DNA from: Peribacillus frigoritolerans
Lineage (GTDB): Bacteria; Bacillota; Bacilli; Bacillales; Bacillaceae
Direction: 5' to 3'
Length of the DNA stretch: 64,000 nucleotides
Assembly: GCF_004358755.1 (NCBI RefSeq)
Contig: NZ_SMZY01000001.1
Location: 124,001 to 188,000, forward strand
Below are positions 44,353 through 53,169 of the stretch, piece after piece (within the stretch, counting starts at the first letter, position 1; every line of letters starts with the position of its first letter). The notes below the pieces were generated by a model. It ran no database searches and was not told the DNA's origin. It worked only from the letters and a program-made list of their open reading frames with translations. Position numbers and translations under genes: made by a program.

Positions 44353-44412
44353 ATTTTCGTATGCTAGCATGGAATTCAGATACGAGAATCGTTTCAGATA
44401 GGCGGTGTTGAA

Positions 44413-45450
44413 GTGGACAAGCAGCGGGCAAATGCAATGAAGATCAAGATCAATGGGGAAGAACGCAAACTGAAGAGTGTGAAACAGCCGAAAAAGAAAC
44501 CGGACGAAATCGAACAGAATGTGGTCTCTCTGGATATTCCTGTTCTGAGCTGGGATGAGAAAGTGATGGCTGAAAAAGAAATTGCCGCTTCTGGAGCAGA
44601 AAAAGAGGATGAATTTTCTTGGGTATTGCCTGAGGACGACGGTGAAGTGTTTCAGGATGATCCGAAAGTAGTTGCTTCTAAAAAATCATCTTCAAAGGGT
44701 AAAGTCTCGCCCTACTTCGGCATGGGCAGAAAGAATGCGCTTAGCACCTATCCATTTAAACAATATGCGGTTACCATCATTCTCGCGATTGTGCTTGGTG
44801 TGAGCTTTGGATTCGTTGCACTGAACTTTATTTCAAATGAGGATTTGCCGGCAGCCCTGCAGCAGGCTGGCGCTGAGACAGAGCAAGCGGCCTCTCAAGC
44901 GGATTCTAAGGGCGGCGCGGCAGGTTCAGGGGAAGCTTCAGCTGACATTCAGCTATTTTTCGCTCAAATAGGAAAATTTTCATCAGAGGCCGGGGCAGAA
45001 ACTACAGCTTCTGAGATTAAAAGCAAAGGTTTTCCTGCTATAGCCGTTGAAGAAGAGGGCTCATACTTTGTGTATGGCGGTGTCGGAAATGCCAAACAGG
45101 AAACAGATGGTTTGAGCAATGTGTACAAAACCAGCGCCATCGAACCATGGAGCGGGAAAAGTGCTGTTTTTTCAATCAGGACAAATGAAGACGCAACTGC
45201 CATTATTAATCATTTTAAATCGTTAGTGACTTTATCTTCATCCGCTGCTGCAGGTCAGTCAGATGGCGTTGAGGCGGAATCTGATGCGATCTTGACTGAA
45301 TTGAACAAACTCAAACCGAAAGATGAAAATCTTGCAGCTGTCAAAGAAGGTTTGACGGATGTTTCCATGCTTCTAAAAGAAGATGTAAACGAAAAAACAG
45401 GATGGGCTGCCCAGCAAAAACTTATGGATCTCTTGCTGACATTAAAATGA
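44413..45450 (+). CDS. spoIIB: Stage II sporulation protein B (SpoIIB-like)
   Basis: SpoIIB helps septal peptidoglycan thinning during engulfment. The 345-residue protein has a basic N-terminus (MKIKINGEERKLKSVKQ), an acidic cytoplasmic part, one membrane helix (about 118-138) and an extracytoplasmic part. That part contains a SPOR-like domain (about 175-280: IQLFFAQIGKFSSEAGAET). GTG 44413 follows AGGCGGTG. It holds the spoIIB position between comC and maf. Overall similarity to SpoIIB is low, so the name leans on architecture and location. Confidence 0.82.
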   Translation: MDKQRANAMKIKINGEERKLKSVKQPKKKPDEIEQNVVSLDIPVLSWDEKVMAEKEIAASGAEKEDEFSWVLPEDDGEVFQDDPKVVASKKSSSKGKVSPYFGMGRKNALSTYPFKQYAVTIILAIVLGVSFGFVALNFISNEDLPAALQQAGAETEQAASQADSKGGAAGSGEASADIQLFFAQIGKFSSEAGAETTASEIKSKGFPAIAVEEEGSYFVYGGVGNAKQETDGLSNVYKTSAIEPWSGKSAVFSIRTNEDATAIINHFKSLVTLSSSAAAGQSDGVEAESDAILTELNKLKPKDENLAAVKEGLTDVSMLLKEDVNEKTGWAAQQKLMDLLLTLK

Positions 45451-45486
45451 AGATTGTCCTTAAATATGAGGACGATCTTTTTTTAT
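45450..45486 (+). terminator. Terminator after spoIIB
   Basis: AGATTGTCCT pairs with AGGACGATCT (one G-U) around TAAATATG, followed by TTTTTTTATT. Confidence 0.88.
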
Positions 45487-45543
45487 TGTTTAGCTAAATT
45501 ATATAATGTAAAAGGTTGTGGATAAGTAAATAATGTTATCTAC

Positions 45544-45661
45544 GTCCAGCTCCAGCGCCTAGATCCTCGGTCAGAACGAATCCGCCAAAAAAGTCAAACC
45601 CGGACTTTTCTGGCGGATTCTTATCTGCCTGTCGGATCTGACCAAGGCGCTTGCGCTTTTG
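45544..45661 (+). repeat. Full-length GTCCAG-type palindromic repeat
   Basis: The best-preserved copy. Nested arms pair in order: AGCGCCT/AGGCGCT, GGTCAGA/TCTGACC, GAATCCGCCA/TGGCGGATTC and AAAAGTC/GACTTTT, giving one long interrupted hairpin of about 118 bp ending in TTGCGCTTTT. It fills most of the spoIIB-maf gap; no gene is seen there. Confidence 0.85.
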
Positions 45662-45759
45662 TTCTGCAAAATCGGATTTTTCGTATTTGTGTATCCCTTC
45701 AGTGTTTGCTACGATACGAATGTATCTCCCTTGTAAACCGAATGAAAGGATGTTAAAGG

Positions 45760-46332
45760 ATGGAGCAGCACCTTATTTTGGCATCAGGTTCTCCTCGCAG
45801 AAAAGAACTGCTAGAGAATGTTCGTGTGCCTTTTACAATTGTAATCAGTGATGTAGAAGAAGTTGTGGATCAAAAGCTTCCGCCTTCTGAGATTGTGATG
45901 TCGCTTGCAGAGCAAAAAGCTGCAGCCGTTGCAGACCGTTTTAATGAATCGTTTGTTCTTGGAGCAGATACCGTTGTTGTTTATAATGGAGAAATTTTGG
46001 GCAAGCCGGCCAATACAGAAGACGCAAAGCGGATGCTTACTAAATTATCAGGCAATACCCACCAGGTTTTAACGGGGGTTGCCATTCTATTCCAGCAAGA
46101 GAAAATCTTGTTTTATGAACAGACAGATGTCACCTTCTGGACAATTTCAGAAGAAGAAATTGAAGATTACATCGAGACAGAGGAGCCGATGGATAAAGCA
46201 GGATCCTATGGAATTCAAGAGCTCGGTTCCCTATTTGTAAAAGAAATAAAGGGCGACTACTTTTCGGTTGTGGGATTGCCGGTCGCACGCACGGTCAGAG
46301 AGCTGAAGAAAGCAGGGTTTTCGCTTAAATAA
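45760..46332 (+). CDS. maf: Maf-family nucleotide pyrophosphatase
   Basis: A house-cleaning nucleoside-triphosphate pyrophosphatase (dTTP/UTP type). The 190-residue protein starts [16 protein letters not shown], has [16 protein letters not shown] near residue 67 and ends with [27 protein letters not shown] in two conserved blocks. AAAGGATG precedes the ATG. It forms a pair with radC. Confidence 0.95.
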   Translation: MEQHLILASGSPRRKELLENVRVPFTIVISDVEEVVDQKLPPSEIVMSLAEQKAAAVADRFNESFVLGADTVVVYNGEILGKPANTEDAKRMLTKLSGNTHQVLTGVAILFQQEKILFYEQTDVTFWTISEEEIEDYIETEEPMDKAGSYGIQELGSLFVKEIKGDYFSVVGLPVARTVRELKKAGFSLK

Positions 46333-46368
46333 AGATTAAGCAGAGAGGGAAATAGGAGGAGACGACGA

Positions 46369-47052
46369 TTGGAAGTTTTAAAAATCCATGATTTCCCTGA
46401 AGAAGACAGGCCCCGTGAAAGATTGATCCACGACGGTCCTGAAAGTCTTGCAAATCACGAGCTGCTTGCTATTTTGCTTAGAACAGGTTCAAAAAAGGAA
46501 TCTGTTCTGCAGCTTTCAAACCGGCTCCTTACTCACTTTGAGGGTTTAAGGTTCCTTAAAGAAGCATCGGTTGGGGAACTGACAAGCATCTCTGGAATAG
46601 GGGAAGCGAAGGCTGTGCAGATCCTCGCAGCTCTTGAATTGGGCAGAAGAATTAACCGCCTCACATACGAAGACAGATATGTCATCAAATCCCCTCAAGA
46701 CGGTGCCAATTATGTAATGGAAGAAATGCGGTTTTTATCACAGGAGCATTTCGTTTGCCTCTATTTAAATACGAAAAACCAGGTGCTTCACAAACAAACG
46801 GTTTTTATCGGCAGCCTGAATGCCTCGATTGTCCATCCCCGCGAAGTGTATAAAGAAGCTCTGAAACGGTCGGCAGCTTCAATTATCTGCATCCATAATC
46901 ACCCCTCGGGAGACCCTACTCCAAGCCGCGAAGACATCGAAGTCACAAAAAGGTTAACAGAGTGTGGTAAAATGTTAGGGATAGAGCTTTTGGACCATCT
47001 TATTATCGGTGAGCAAAAATATGTGAGTTTAAAAGAAAAAGGATATTTGTAA
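46369..47052 (+). CDS. radC: RadC/YsxA JAMM-domain protein
   Basis: A 227-residue protein with an N-terminal helix-hairpin-helix (SVGELTSISGIGEAKAVQI near 65). The C-terminal MPN/JAMM fold has the metal motif HNHPSGDPTPSREDIEVT near residue 173. The historic DNA-repair role is doubtful; function uncertain. TTG 46369 follows AGGAGG. Confidence 0.94.
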   Translation: MEVLKIHDFPEEDRPRERLIHDGPESLANHELLAILLRTGSKKESVLQLSNRLLTHFEGLRFLKEASVGELTSISGIGEAKAVQILAALELGRRINRLTYEDRYVIKSPQDGANYVMEEMRFLSQEHFVCLYLNTKNQVLHKQTVFIGSLNASIVHPREVYKEALKRSAASIICIHNHPSGDPTPSREDIEVTKRLTECGKMLGIELLDHLIIGEQKYVSLKEKGYL

Positions 47053-47065
47053 CACTTTTATTTTT

Positions 47066-47083
47066 GCGTAATTACGCTATAAT
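47066..47083 (+). promoter_or_regulatory. mreB promoter -10 abutted by a palindrome
   Basis: TATAAT (47078-47083) is preceded directly by the perfect 12-bp palindrome GCGTAATTACGC (47066-47077), which occupies the -35/-10 spacer. No good -35 hexamer is present. The palindrome is a possible operator. Confidence 0.45.
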
Positions 47084-47171
47084 AATGTTTATGAGTTTTT
47101 TTAGTTCTCATATGACATTTGAAAATAAATAGTAGAAAGTAATTCGGTTTTTAGAAAGGGAGATACATCTG

Positions 47172-48194
47172 ATGTTTGGAATTGGGACAAGAGACCTTGG
47201 TATAGATTTGGGTACAGCAAATACCCTTGTTTTCGTTAAAGGAAAAGGAATTGTGGTTCGTGAGCCTTCTGTTGTAGCGATGCAGACAGACACTAAGTCT
47301 ATCGTTGCAGTAGGAAACGACGCAAAAAATATGATTGGACGCACACCTGGAAATGTTGTGGCGCTCCGCCCGATGAAAGACGGCGTAATTGCCGATTATG
47401 AAACAACTGCATCAATGATGAAGTATTACATAAAACAAGCAACAAAAGGTAAAGGTGTTTTCGCAAGCAAGCCTTATGTTATGGTCTGTGTTCCTTCCGG
47501 CATTACAGCAGTAGAAGAGCGTGCAGTTATTGACGCGACAAGACAAGCAGGCGCACGTGATGCTTATACGATTGAAGAGCCGTTTGCAGCTGCAATCGGT
47601 GCGAATCTTCCTGTCTGGGAACCGACTGGAAGCATGGTAGTTGATATTGGCGGAGGCACGACAGAAGTGGCGATTATTTCTCTTGGAGGAATTGTTACGT
47701 CTCAATCTATCCGCGTTGCCGGTGACGAAATGGACGATGCCATCGTCAATTATATCCGCAAAACATATAACTTAATGATTGGCGACCGTACTTCAGAATC
47801 TATTAAAATGGAAATTGGTTCTGCAGGGTCTGCTGAAGGTGTCGATAATATGGACATTCGCGGCCGTGATTTACTGACAGGTCTTCCAAAAACGATTGAA
47901 ATTACCGCTAAAGAAATTGCAGAAGCTTTGCGTGATACGGTCAATTCAATTGTTGATTCTGTTAAAAATACACTTGAAAAAACACCGCCTGAGCTTGCGG
48001 CGGATATTATGGACCGCGGCATAGTTCTTACTGGAGGCGGAGCTTTGCTTCGCAACATTGATAAAGTGATCAGCGAAGAAACAAACATGCCTGTTTTAAT
48101 TGCAGAAAACCCGCTTGATTGTGTTGCAATCGGTACAGGGAAAGCTCTTGAGCATATTCATTTGTTCAAAACAAAAGCAAGAGACAGCCGCTAA
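47172..48194 (+). CDS. mreB: Rod-shape determining protein MreB
   Basis: Bacterial actin that organises lateral wall synthesis. The 340-residue product opens [20 protein letters not shown] (phosphate-1 region). It also has [18 protein letters not shown] near 157 (phosphate-2) and [15 protein letters not shown] near 279 (adenosine region), and ends at [12 protein letters not shown] follows GAAAGGGAG. First gene of mreBCD, followed by minCD as in B. subtilis. Confidence 0.98.
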   Translation: MFGIGTRDLGIDLGTANTLVFVKGKGIVVREPSVVAMQTDTKSIVAVGNDAKNMIGRTPGNVVALRPMKDGVIADYETTASMMKYYIKQATKGKGVFASKPYVMVCVPSGITAVEERAVIDATRQAGARDAYTIEEPFAAAIGANLPVWEPTGSMVVDIGGGTTEVAIISLGGIVTSQSIRVAGDEMDDAIVNYIRKTYNLMIGDRTSESIKMEIGSAGSAEGVDNMDIRGRDLLTGLPKTIEITAKEIAEALRDTVNSIVDSVKNTLEKTPPELAADIMDRGIVLTGGGALLRNIDKVISEETNMPVLIAENPLDCVAIGTGKALEHIHLFKTKARDSR

Positions 48195-48228
48195 TTGTGA
48201 AATAAACATTAAGAGGGTGTAAAGTCAC

Positions 48229-49122
48229 ATGCCACAGTTTTTCTTGAATAAACGTCTTATCTTGTTGCTGGTTAGTATCATCTTTTTAGTGGCATTGATT
48301 GGGTATTCTTTAAAAGAAGACAGACAGCTAACATGGCCAGAACAATTTGTTAAAGATTCAACAGGATTATTCCAAACTGTATTTCATAAGCCCGCACAAT
48401 ATGTAGCGGGCTTCTTTGAGAATGTCGGCGATTTGAAAAATACATATGAAGAAAATAAATTGCTTAAAAGCAAAATTGACGAGCATATGAAAATAGAGAC
48501 CGAGCTTCAAGAGCTGAAGCGGGACAATGTAAAGCTCCGGGCTGAACTCGGCGCAGAAGAATCGCTTAGAAAATATAATCCGATCGTTGCCACTCTAATT
48601 GCAAGAAATCCTGATCCTGGCCGCTGGTTTGACCTAATTACGATTGATAAGGGATCACAGCACGGCATCCAAAAGGACATGGCCGTCATTACGGATAAAG
48701 GATTAATCGGAAAAATAAAAAATACGTCAAAATTCAATTCAACCGTTCAGCTATTAAGCTCGCCGGACCGAAAAAACCGGATTGCAGCTGAAATACAGGG
48801 CAAAGAAGGGCAGCCAAATATTTTCGGATTGATCGAAGGATATGATGAGAAGAAAAAAGCGCTGCTCCTAAAAAAAATTGAATCTGATGTTAAAATCGAA
48901 AAAGGGCAGAAGGTGGTCACCTCCGGGAGCAGCGGAATCTTTCCCGAAGGCCTTGTCATTGGTGAAGTCATGGAAGTAGAGCCTGATTCATACGGCCTCT
49001 CGCAAATGGCCTACATTAAACCTGAAGCTGATCTTTATGATATTGACCGTGTTTTTGTTACAGAGCGAGTGAAAGAAACGATTGATATCGATAATATGGA
49101 TCCAGAGGAGGAGGAAGAATAA
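48229..49122 (+). CDS. mreC: Rod-shape determining protein MreC
   Basis: A 297-residue bitopic protein: one N-terminal membrane helix (about 10-27), a coiled coil (about 65-110, EENKLLKSKIDEHMKIETEL) and two beta domains with NPDPGRWFDLITIDKGSQHG split over conserved positions and VVTSGSSGIFPEGLVIGEV. It bridges MreB to wall enzymes. The stop overlaps the mreD start by one base. Confidence 0.96.
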   Translation: MPQFFLNKRLILLLVSIIFLVALIGYSLKEDRQLTWPEQFVKDSTGLFQTVFHKPAQYVAGFFENVGDLKNTYEENKLLKSKIDEHMKIETELQELKRDNVKLRAELGAEESLRKYNPIVATLIARNPDPGRWFDLITIDKGSQHGIQKDMAVITDKGLIGKIKNTSKFNSTVQLLSSPDRKNRIAAEIQGKEGQPNIFGLIEGYDEKKKALLLKKIESDVKIEKGQKVVTSGSSGIFPEGLVIGEVMEVEPDSYGLSQMAYIKPEADLYDIDRVFVTERVKETIDIDNMDPEEEEE

Positions 49123-49640
49123 TGAACCGCATTCTCCTTCCTCTTTTGATCTTATTTATTTTTATTTCCGAAAGCACGTTTGTTGACCTGATTGAGCTTC
49201 CATTTACGAATGAGGATCAGGTCATCATTCCGCGCTTTGTTATGCTGTCAATCGTTTTTATCACGGCTTATCACAGTCAAAAATTAGGACTGATTTACGG
49301 CCTGGTTTTTGGACTGCTGCATGACATTGTATATACAGAAATACTTGGCATATACTTATTTGCCTATCCGTTATTCGCATATTTAATTTCAAAAGCTTTA
49401 AAAGCACTGCAGGGAAATATGCTCGTTGTGCTTTTCTTGTCTTTGCTTGCTGTTACACTTTTGGAATTCTACTCGTATGGCATTCAAATGCTGATCGGCT
49501 ACTCCAATTTGTCATTCTATGATTTTACTAATCTGAGGCTTTTGCCTACAGTGGCTGCAAATTCTGTCGGGGCTGTTGTCCTGATTTATCCGATGAGCCG
49601 CTTTATATCGAGAATCAAAAGTGATTATCTGGATGACTAG
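49122..49640 (+). CDS. mreD: Rod-shape determining protein MreD
   Basis: A 172-residue integral membrane protein with five to six helices. The MreD-type GLIYGLVFGLLHDIVYTEILG, read as two short blocks, is near residue 63, and there is an Arg/Lys-rich end (SRIKSDYL). ATG follows GGAGGAGGAAG and overlaps mreC. It completes the MreBCD elongation complex. Confidence 0.94.
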   Translation: MNRILLPLLILFIFISESTFVDLIELPFTNEDQVIIPRFVMLSIVFITAYHSQKLGLIYGLVFGLLHDIVYTEILGIYLFAYPLFAYLISKALKALQGNMLVVLFLSLLAVTLLEFYSYGIQMLIGYSNLSFYDFTNLRLLPTVAANSVGAVVLIYPMSRFISRIKSDYLDD

Positions 49641-49786
49641 CGATTACTGATGAATCACATTCTGGAAAACGGCTATCGCTGCGACAGACATGTTGGATCA
49701 TCAGCCGAATAATCAAAATTCTCTTATAAAAAAAGAGGAAGATTGCATCTATCTGTCGAAATAGTATAGTCGTTGAGGTGAACGTC

Positions 49787-50470
49787 ATGAAGGCTCAGAA
49801 ACAGCAATTTGTCACAATAAAAGGTACAAAAGATGGATTAACGCTGCATCTCGATGATTCATGTTCTTTTGAAGAACTGCTGAATGAACTTGAGCAAATG
49901 TTATCCTTAAAGCAATACATTCATGAAGATGGGCCATATATCACCGTTAACGTTAAAGCGGGTAACCGTCTGCTTCATAAAAAACAGCAGGATCAAATTG
50001 AAGCTGTTATACAAAAAAAACGGAATCTGGTTGTTGAAGCGTTTGAAAGCAATGTTGTGACAAAAGATCATGCCCTGCAAATGAAAAAAGAAGCAGAAGT
50101 GGTCTCGGTTGCTAAAATGATTCGATCCGGACAGGTTCTTAAAGTTGAAGGCGATTTGCTCCTGATCGGAGATGTTAATCCGGGCGGCACTGTAATAGCA
50201 CGAGGAAACATTTTCATCATGGGAACGCTTAGAGGCATTGCGCATGCTGGATATAACGGGAACAAATCGGCCGTCATCGCCGCATCGGTGATGAAACCGT
50301 CGCAAATCAGAATTTGCGGCATCGTAAACCGTGCCCCTGATTATATTCAGACAGAAAAGCACGAGATGGAATGTGCTTACATAGATGAAAGTGAAACTAT
50401 CATCATTGATCGACTGCAGCAGTTGACTCATTTACGACCTAACTTGACAAGGTTTGAAGGGGGAATTTGA
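49787..50470 (+). CDS. minC: Septum site-determining protein MinC
   Basis: A 227-residue FtsZ-assembly inhibitor. The N-terminal domain opens FVTIKGTKDGLTLHLDD, and the C-terminal beta-helix has IRSGQVLKVEGDLLLIGD, then GGTVIARGNIFIMGTLRG and HAGYNGNKSAVIAA. ATG 49787 is chosen behind GAGGTGA; the frame also opens at GTG 49778, but that codon overlaps the ribosome site. The 138-bp gap after mreD has no strong terminator. Confidence 0.96.
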   Translation: MKAQKQQFVTIKGTKDGLTLHLDDSCSFEELLNELEQMLSLKQYIHEDGPYITVNVKAGNRLLHKKQQDQIEAVIQKKRNLVVEAFESNVVTKDHALQMKKEAEVVSVAKMIRSGQVLKVEGDLLLIGDVNPGGTVIARGNIFIMGTLRGIAHAGYNGNKSAVIAASVMKPSQIRICGIVNRAPDYIQTEKHEMECAYIDESETIIIDRLQQLTHLRPNLTRFEGGI

Positions 50471-50472
50471 CC

Positions 50473-51279
50473 GTGGGTGAGGCTATCGTTATTACCTCTG
50501 GCAAAGGCGGAGTTGGCAAAACAACGACTTCTGCTAATTTAGGAACATCTTTAGCGATTTTAGGAAAACGCGTATGTCTCATTGATACAGACATCGGCCT
50601 GCGAAACCTCGATGTTGTGATGGGGCTTGAGAACCGCATCATTTACGATTTAGTGGATGTTGTTGATGGCCGCTGTAAAATTCATCAGGCTCTTGTAAAA
50701 GATAAACGCTTTGAAGACAGGCTCTATTTGCTTCCTGCTGCGCAGACGAGCGATAAATCGGCTGTAAATCCTGAACAGATGAAGAAGCTTGTAGATGAGC
50801 TTAAGCAAGACTATGACTACATTGTGATCGATTGTCCGGCAGGCATCGAGCAGGGGTTTAAAAACGCTGTTGCAGGTGCTGACAAGGCTATCGTTGTGAC
50901 TACTCCTGAAATATCAGCAGTGCGAGATGCAGACCGCATTATCGGTTTGCTTGAGAAAGAAGAGGGCATTGAACCGCCGAAGCTGGTCATCAACCGAATC
51001 CGCAACCATTTAATGAAAAATGGGGACATGCTTGATGTGGATGAAATTGTTACGCATCTTTCGATTGATTTAATCGGAATCGTAGCAGATGATGATGATG
51101 TCATTAAAGCGTCTAATAATGGTGAGCCGATTGCAATGGATTCAAACAACCGCGCAGCTATTGCATACCGGAACATTGCCCGGCGCATCCTGGGAGAATC
51201 CATTCCTCTGCAATCATTAGAAGATGCAAATCCAGGTGTCTTTACAAAAATCAAACGCTTTTTCGGCGTTAGAGTATAA
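50473..51279 (+). CDS. minD: Septum site-determining ATPase MinD
   Basis: A membrane-associated ParA-type ATPase that recruits MinC. It shows the deviant Walker A SGKGGVGKTTTSANLG near residue 10, IVIDCPAGIEQGF near 118 and a C-terminal amphipathic membrane helix (FTKIKRFFGVRV). GTG 50473 (MGEAIVITSG) is chosen behind GAAGGGGG; a TTG at 50467 would overlap minC. The 268 residues equal the B. subtilis length. A strong terminator follows. Confidence 0.97.
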   Translation: MGEAIVITSGKGGVGKTTTSANLGTSLAILGKRVCLIDTDIGLRNLDVVMGLENRIIYDLVDVVDGRCKIHQALVKDKRFEDRLYLLPAAQTSDKSAVNPEQMKKLVDELKQDYDYIVIDCPAGIEQGFKNAVAGADKAIVVTTPEISAVRDADRIIGLLEKEEGIEPPKLVINRIRNHLMKNGDMLDVDEIVTHLSIDLIGIVADDDDVIKASNNGEPIAMDSNNRAAIAYRNIARRILGESIPLQSLEDANPGVFTKIKRFFGVRV

Positions 51280-51313
51280 GGTATCAAGATAAGCGCAAAA
51301 TTTTATTTCTTTC

Positions 51314-51351
51314 AAAAAGCAATCTCTGATTTTAGGAGATTGCTTTTTTTT
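51314..51351 (+). terminator. Terminator after minD
   Basis: AAAGCAATCTC and GAGATTGCTTT form a perfect 11-bp stem with TTTTTTT after it. Confidence 0.92.
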
Positions 51352-51408
51352 ATAAATGTCACTGCTGCTCCATTTTCAAAAACACATGGAGGCCGTTCCG
51401 CAGGCTTG

Positions 51409-51437
51409 TCATATTCCATAAGGACAAGGCATAAAAT
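51409..51437 (+). promoter_or_regulatory. Sigma-E promoter of spoIVFAB
   Basis: TCATATT (51409-51415) fits the -35 pattern kmATATT exactly. A 14-bp spacer follows, then CATAAAAT (51430-51437), one base from CATACAAT. The spoIVF operon is known to be sigma-E controlled in B. subtilis. Confidence 0.75.
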
Positions 51438-51471
51438 TGAGTAAATGTGATTCGAGGGGATGGGTGTGGCA

Positions 51472-52251
51472 ATGGGGAATCGAGCGGATGATTTGCGCAG
51501 GAGAATGGCAAAAAGAAAACGGGACCGCAGTTTAGGAGCTGAGAGGATAAAACCTCAAAAACAGCTGCCCGATCTATCATTCACAGATGATGAAGAAAAA
51601 TATGGAGGCTCCGCATATCACACGTATGATCCCGAAAGAGGCGGAGGGGGCTCCCATCCATTATTTAAACCGGATGTATTTATGTTTAAGCTGCTGATTG
51701 GAGCTTGTTTAGTACTTGTTGCTGCCATTGTTTTTAAGAATGATTCGCCTCCTTTTGAAAAAGTTCAGAGTGTGGTCACAAGTACCTTTGAAGAGGAATT
51801 TCAGTTTGCCGTGATTTCAAAGTGGTACGGTGAGCAGTTTGGCGACCCGCTTGCCCTGATTAAAACCTCTGATCAGGCACCAAAGTCTGAAGATAATACA
51901 GAATTCACAGCTCCGGCTTCAGGAAAAGTACTTGAAACGTTTGAAGATAATGGCCAGGGTGTCATGGTTGAAACGAGCAGCAATCGTGTAGAAGCAATGA
52001 ATGAAGGGATTGTTATTGAAATTGCTAAAAAAGAAGACTCTGGTTTGACGGTTGTCGTTCAGCATGCAGATTCAACCGAGAGCTGGTACGGCAATCTGGA
52101 GGAAGTGAATGTTTCCCTTTATGATTTTGTGGAAAGCGGAAAAGAAATCGGCAAAATCAAGGCGGCAGAAGACCAAAAAGGGACATATTATTTCGCTATT
52201 AAAAAAGGTGATCAATTTATTGACCCGATTCAGGTGATATCCTTTGACTAA
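51472..52251 (+). CDS. spoIVFA: Stage IV sporulation protein FA (SpoIVFA)
   Basis: It holds the SpoIVFB protease in an inactive complex until forespore signalling. About 259 residues: a basic N-terminus (MGNRADDLRRRMAKRKRDR), one membrane helix (about 70-88) and a C-terminal degenerate M23/LytM-like domain (about 145-259, APASGKVLETF to YYFAIKKGDQFIDPIQV). The M23 metal-binding His/Asp set is not evident. In-frame starts are ATG 51460, GTG 51466 and ATG 51472. The last matches SpoIVFA N-termini; GTG 51466 has the better spacing to AGGGG. Confidence 0.9.
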   Translation: MGNRADDLRRRMAKRKRDRSLGAERIKPQKQLPDLSFTDDEEKYGGSAYHTYDPERGGGGSHPLFKPDVFMFKLLIGACLVLVAAIVFKNDSPPFEKVQSVVTSTFEEEFQFAVISKWYGEQFGDPLALIKTSDQAPKSEDNTEFTAPASGKVLETFEDNGQGVMVETSSNRVEAMNEGIVIEIAKKEDSGLTVVVQHADSTESWYGNLEEVNVSLYDFVESGKEIGKIKAAEDQKGTYYFAIKKGDQFIDPIQVISFD

Positions 52252-53110
52252 ATATTTATCTGTTTTTCTTCACATTCATATTCACCCTATTCTTTGGGTA
52301 ATCATGGGGATTTCGATTATGACGGCTCATTTTCAATCCCTGCTGATTTTGCTGTCCATTATCCTCATACATGAACTGGGTCATGCTATGACAGCCAGAC
52401 ATTTCAACTGGAGGCTGAAATCGATTGTTCTGCTTCCATTTGGAGGGGTTGCAGAAGTGGAGGAGCACGGGAACAGGCCTTTGAAGGAAGAACTTCTGAC
52501 AATTGCAGCCGGACCTCTGCAGCATCTTCCGCTTCAGGGAGCAGCGTTTCTTTTTCAAACGGCAGGTTTTCTGAGTTATGAAACTTATCAGCTCTTTACC
52601 TTCTACAATGTCATGATTCTTCTGTTTAATTTATTGCCGATTTGGCCGCTGGACGGAGGGAAATTGCTGTTTTTGCTTGTATCCATGAAGCGGTCCTATC
52701 AGGATGCTCATCGGACTATGCTTATGGTTTCAGCTGTGTCCCTAGCTCTGTATCTTTTATTTTTTCTTATTTTTTATCCGCAGCAGCTTAACGTTTGGGT
52801 GATTGCAGGTTTCCTTATTTATTCTTTATATATGGAATATAAACACCGCAGTTTTGCGAGCATGAGATTTTTGCTCGAGAGATATTACGGCAACCAGCAG
52901 GACCCGGGAATATTAGAGCCGATTATTGTAGATGAAGGAGAGTCCATCTATCAAACGCTGCTGAAATTCAGACGGGGGTGCAAGCATCCGATTATTGTTG
53001 AACGAAATGGAAAGAAGCTGTTTGAGCTCGATGAAAATGAGCTTCTTCATGCCTTTTTTGCTGATAAGCGGACACAATCAACTGTCGGCGAACTGAATTA
53101 TGATTATTGA
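52244..53110 (+). CDS. spoIVFB: Intramembrane metalloprotease SpoIVFB (pro-sigma-K processing)
   Basis: This site-2 family protease releases sigma-K in the mother cell. The 288-residue protein shows the zinc motif HELGH at 43-47 and the second ligand region LDGG with D137, the same positions as in B. subtilis. Six membrane helices precede a C-terminal CBS-like domain (about 225-280, IVDEGESIYQTLLKFRRG). TTG 52244 overlaps spoIVFA by 8 bp. Its target sigma-K would drive the GerP-like genes near 15 kb if those promoters are real. Confidence 0.95.
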   Translation: MTKYLSVFLHIHIHPILWVIMGISIMTAHFQSLLILLSIILIHELGHAMTARHFNWRLKSIVLLPFGGVAEVEEHGNRPLKEELLTIAAGPLQHLPLQGAAFLFQTAGFLSYETYQLFTFYNVMILLFNLLPIWPLDGGKLLFLLVSMKRSYQDAHRTMLMVSAVSLALYLLFFLIFYPQQLNVWVIAGFLIYSLYMEYKHRSFASMRFLLERYYGNQQDPGILEPIIVDEGESIYQTLLKFRRGCKHPIIVERNGKKLFELDENELLHAFFADKRTQSTVGELNYDY

Positions 53111-53169
53111 CGCAGGACTGATAAAATGAGTAAATATTAGAAAGACATCTACAGAAAAGAGGATGATCA

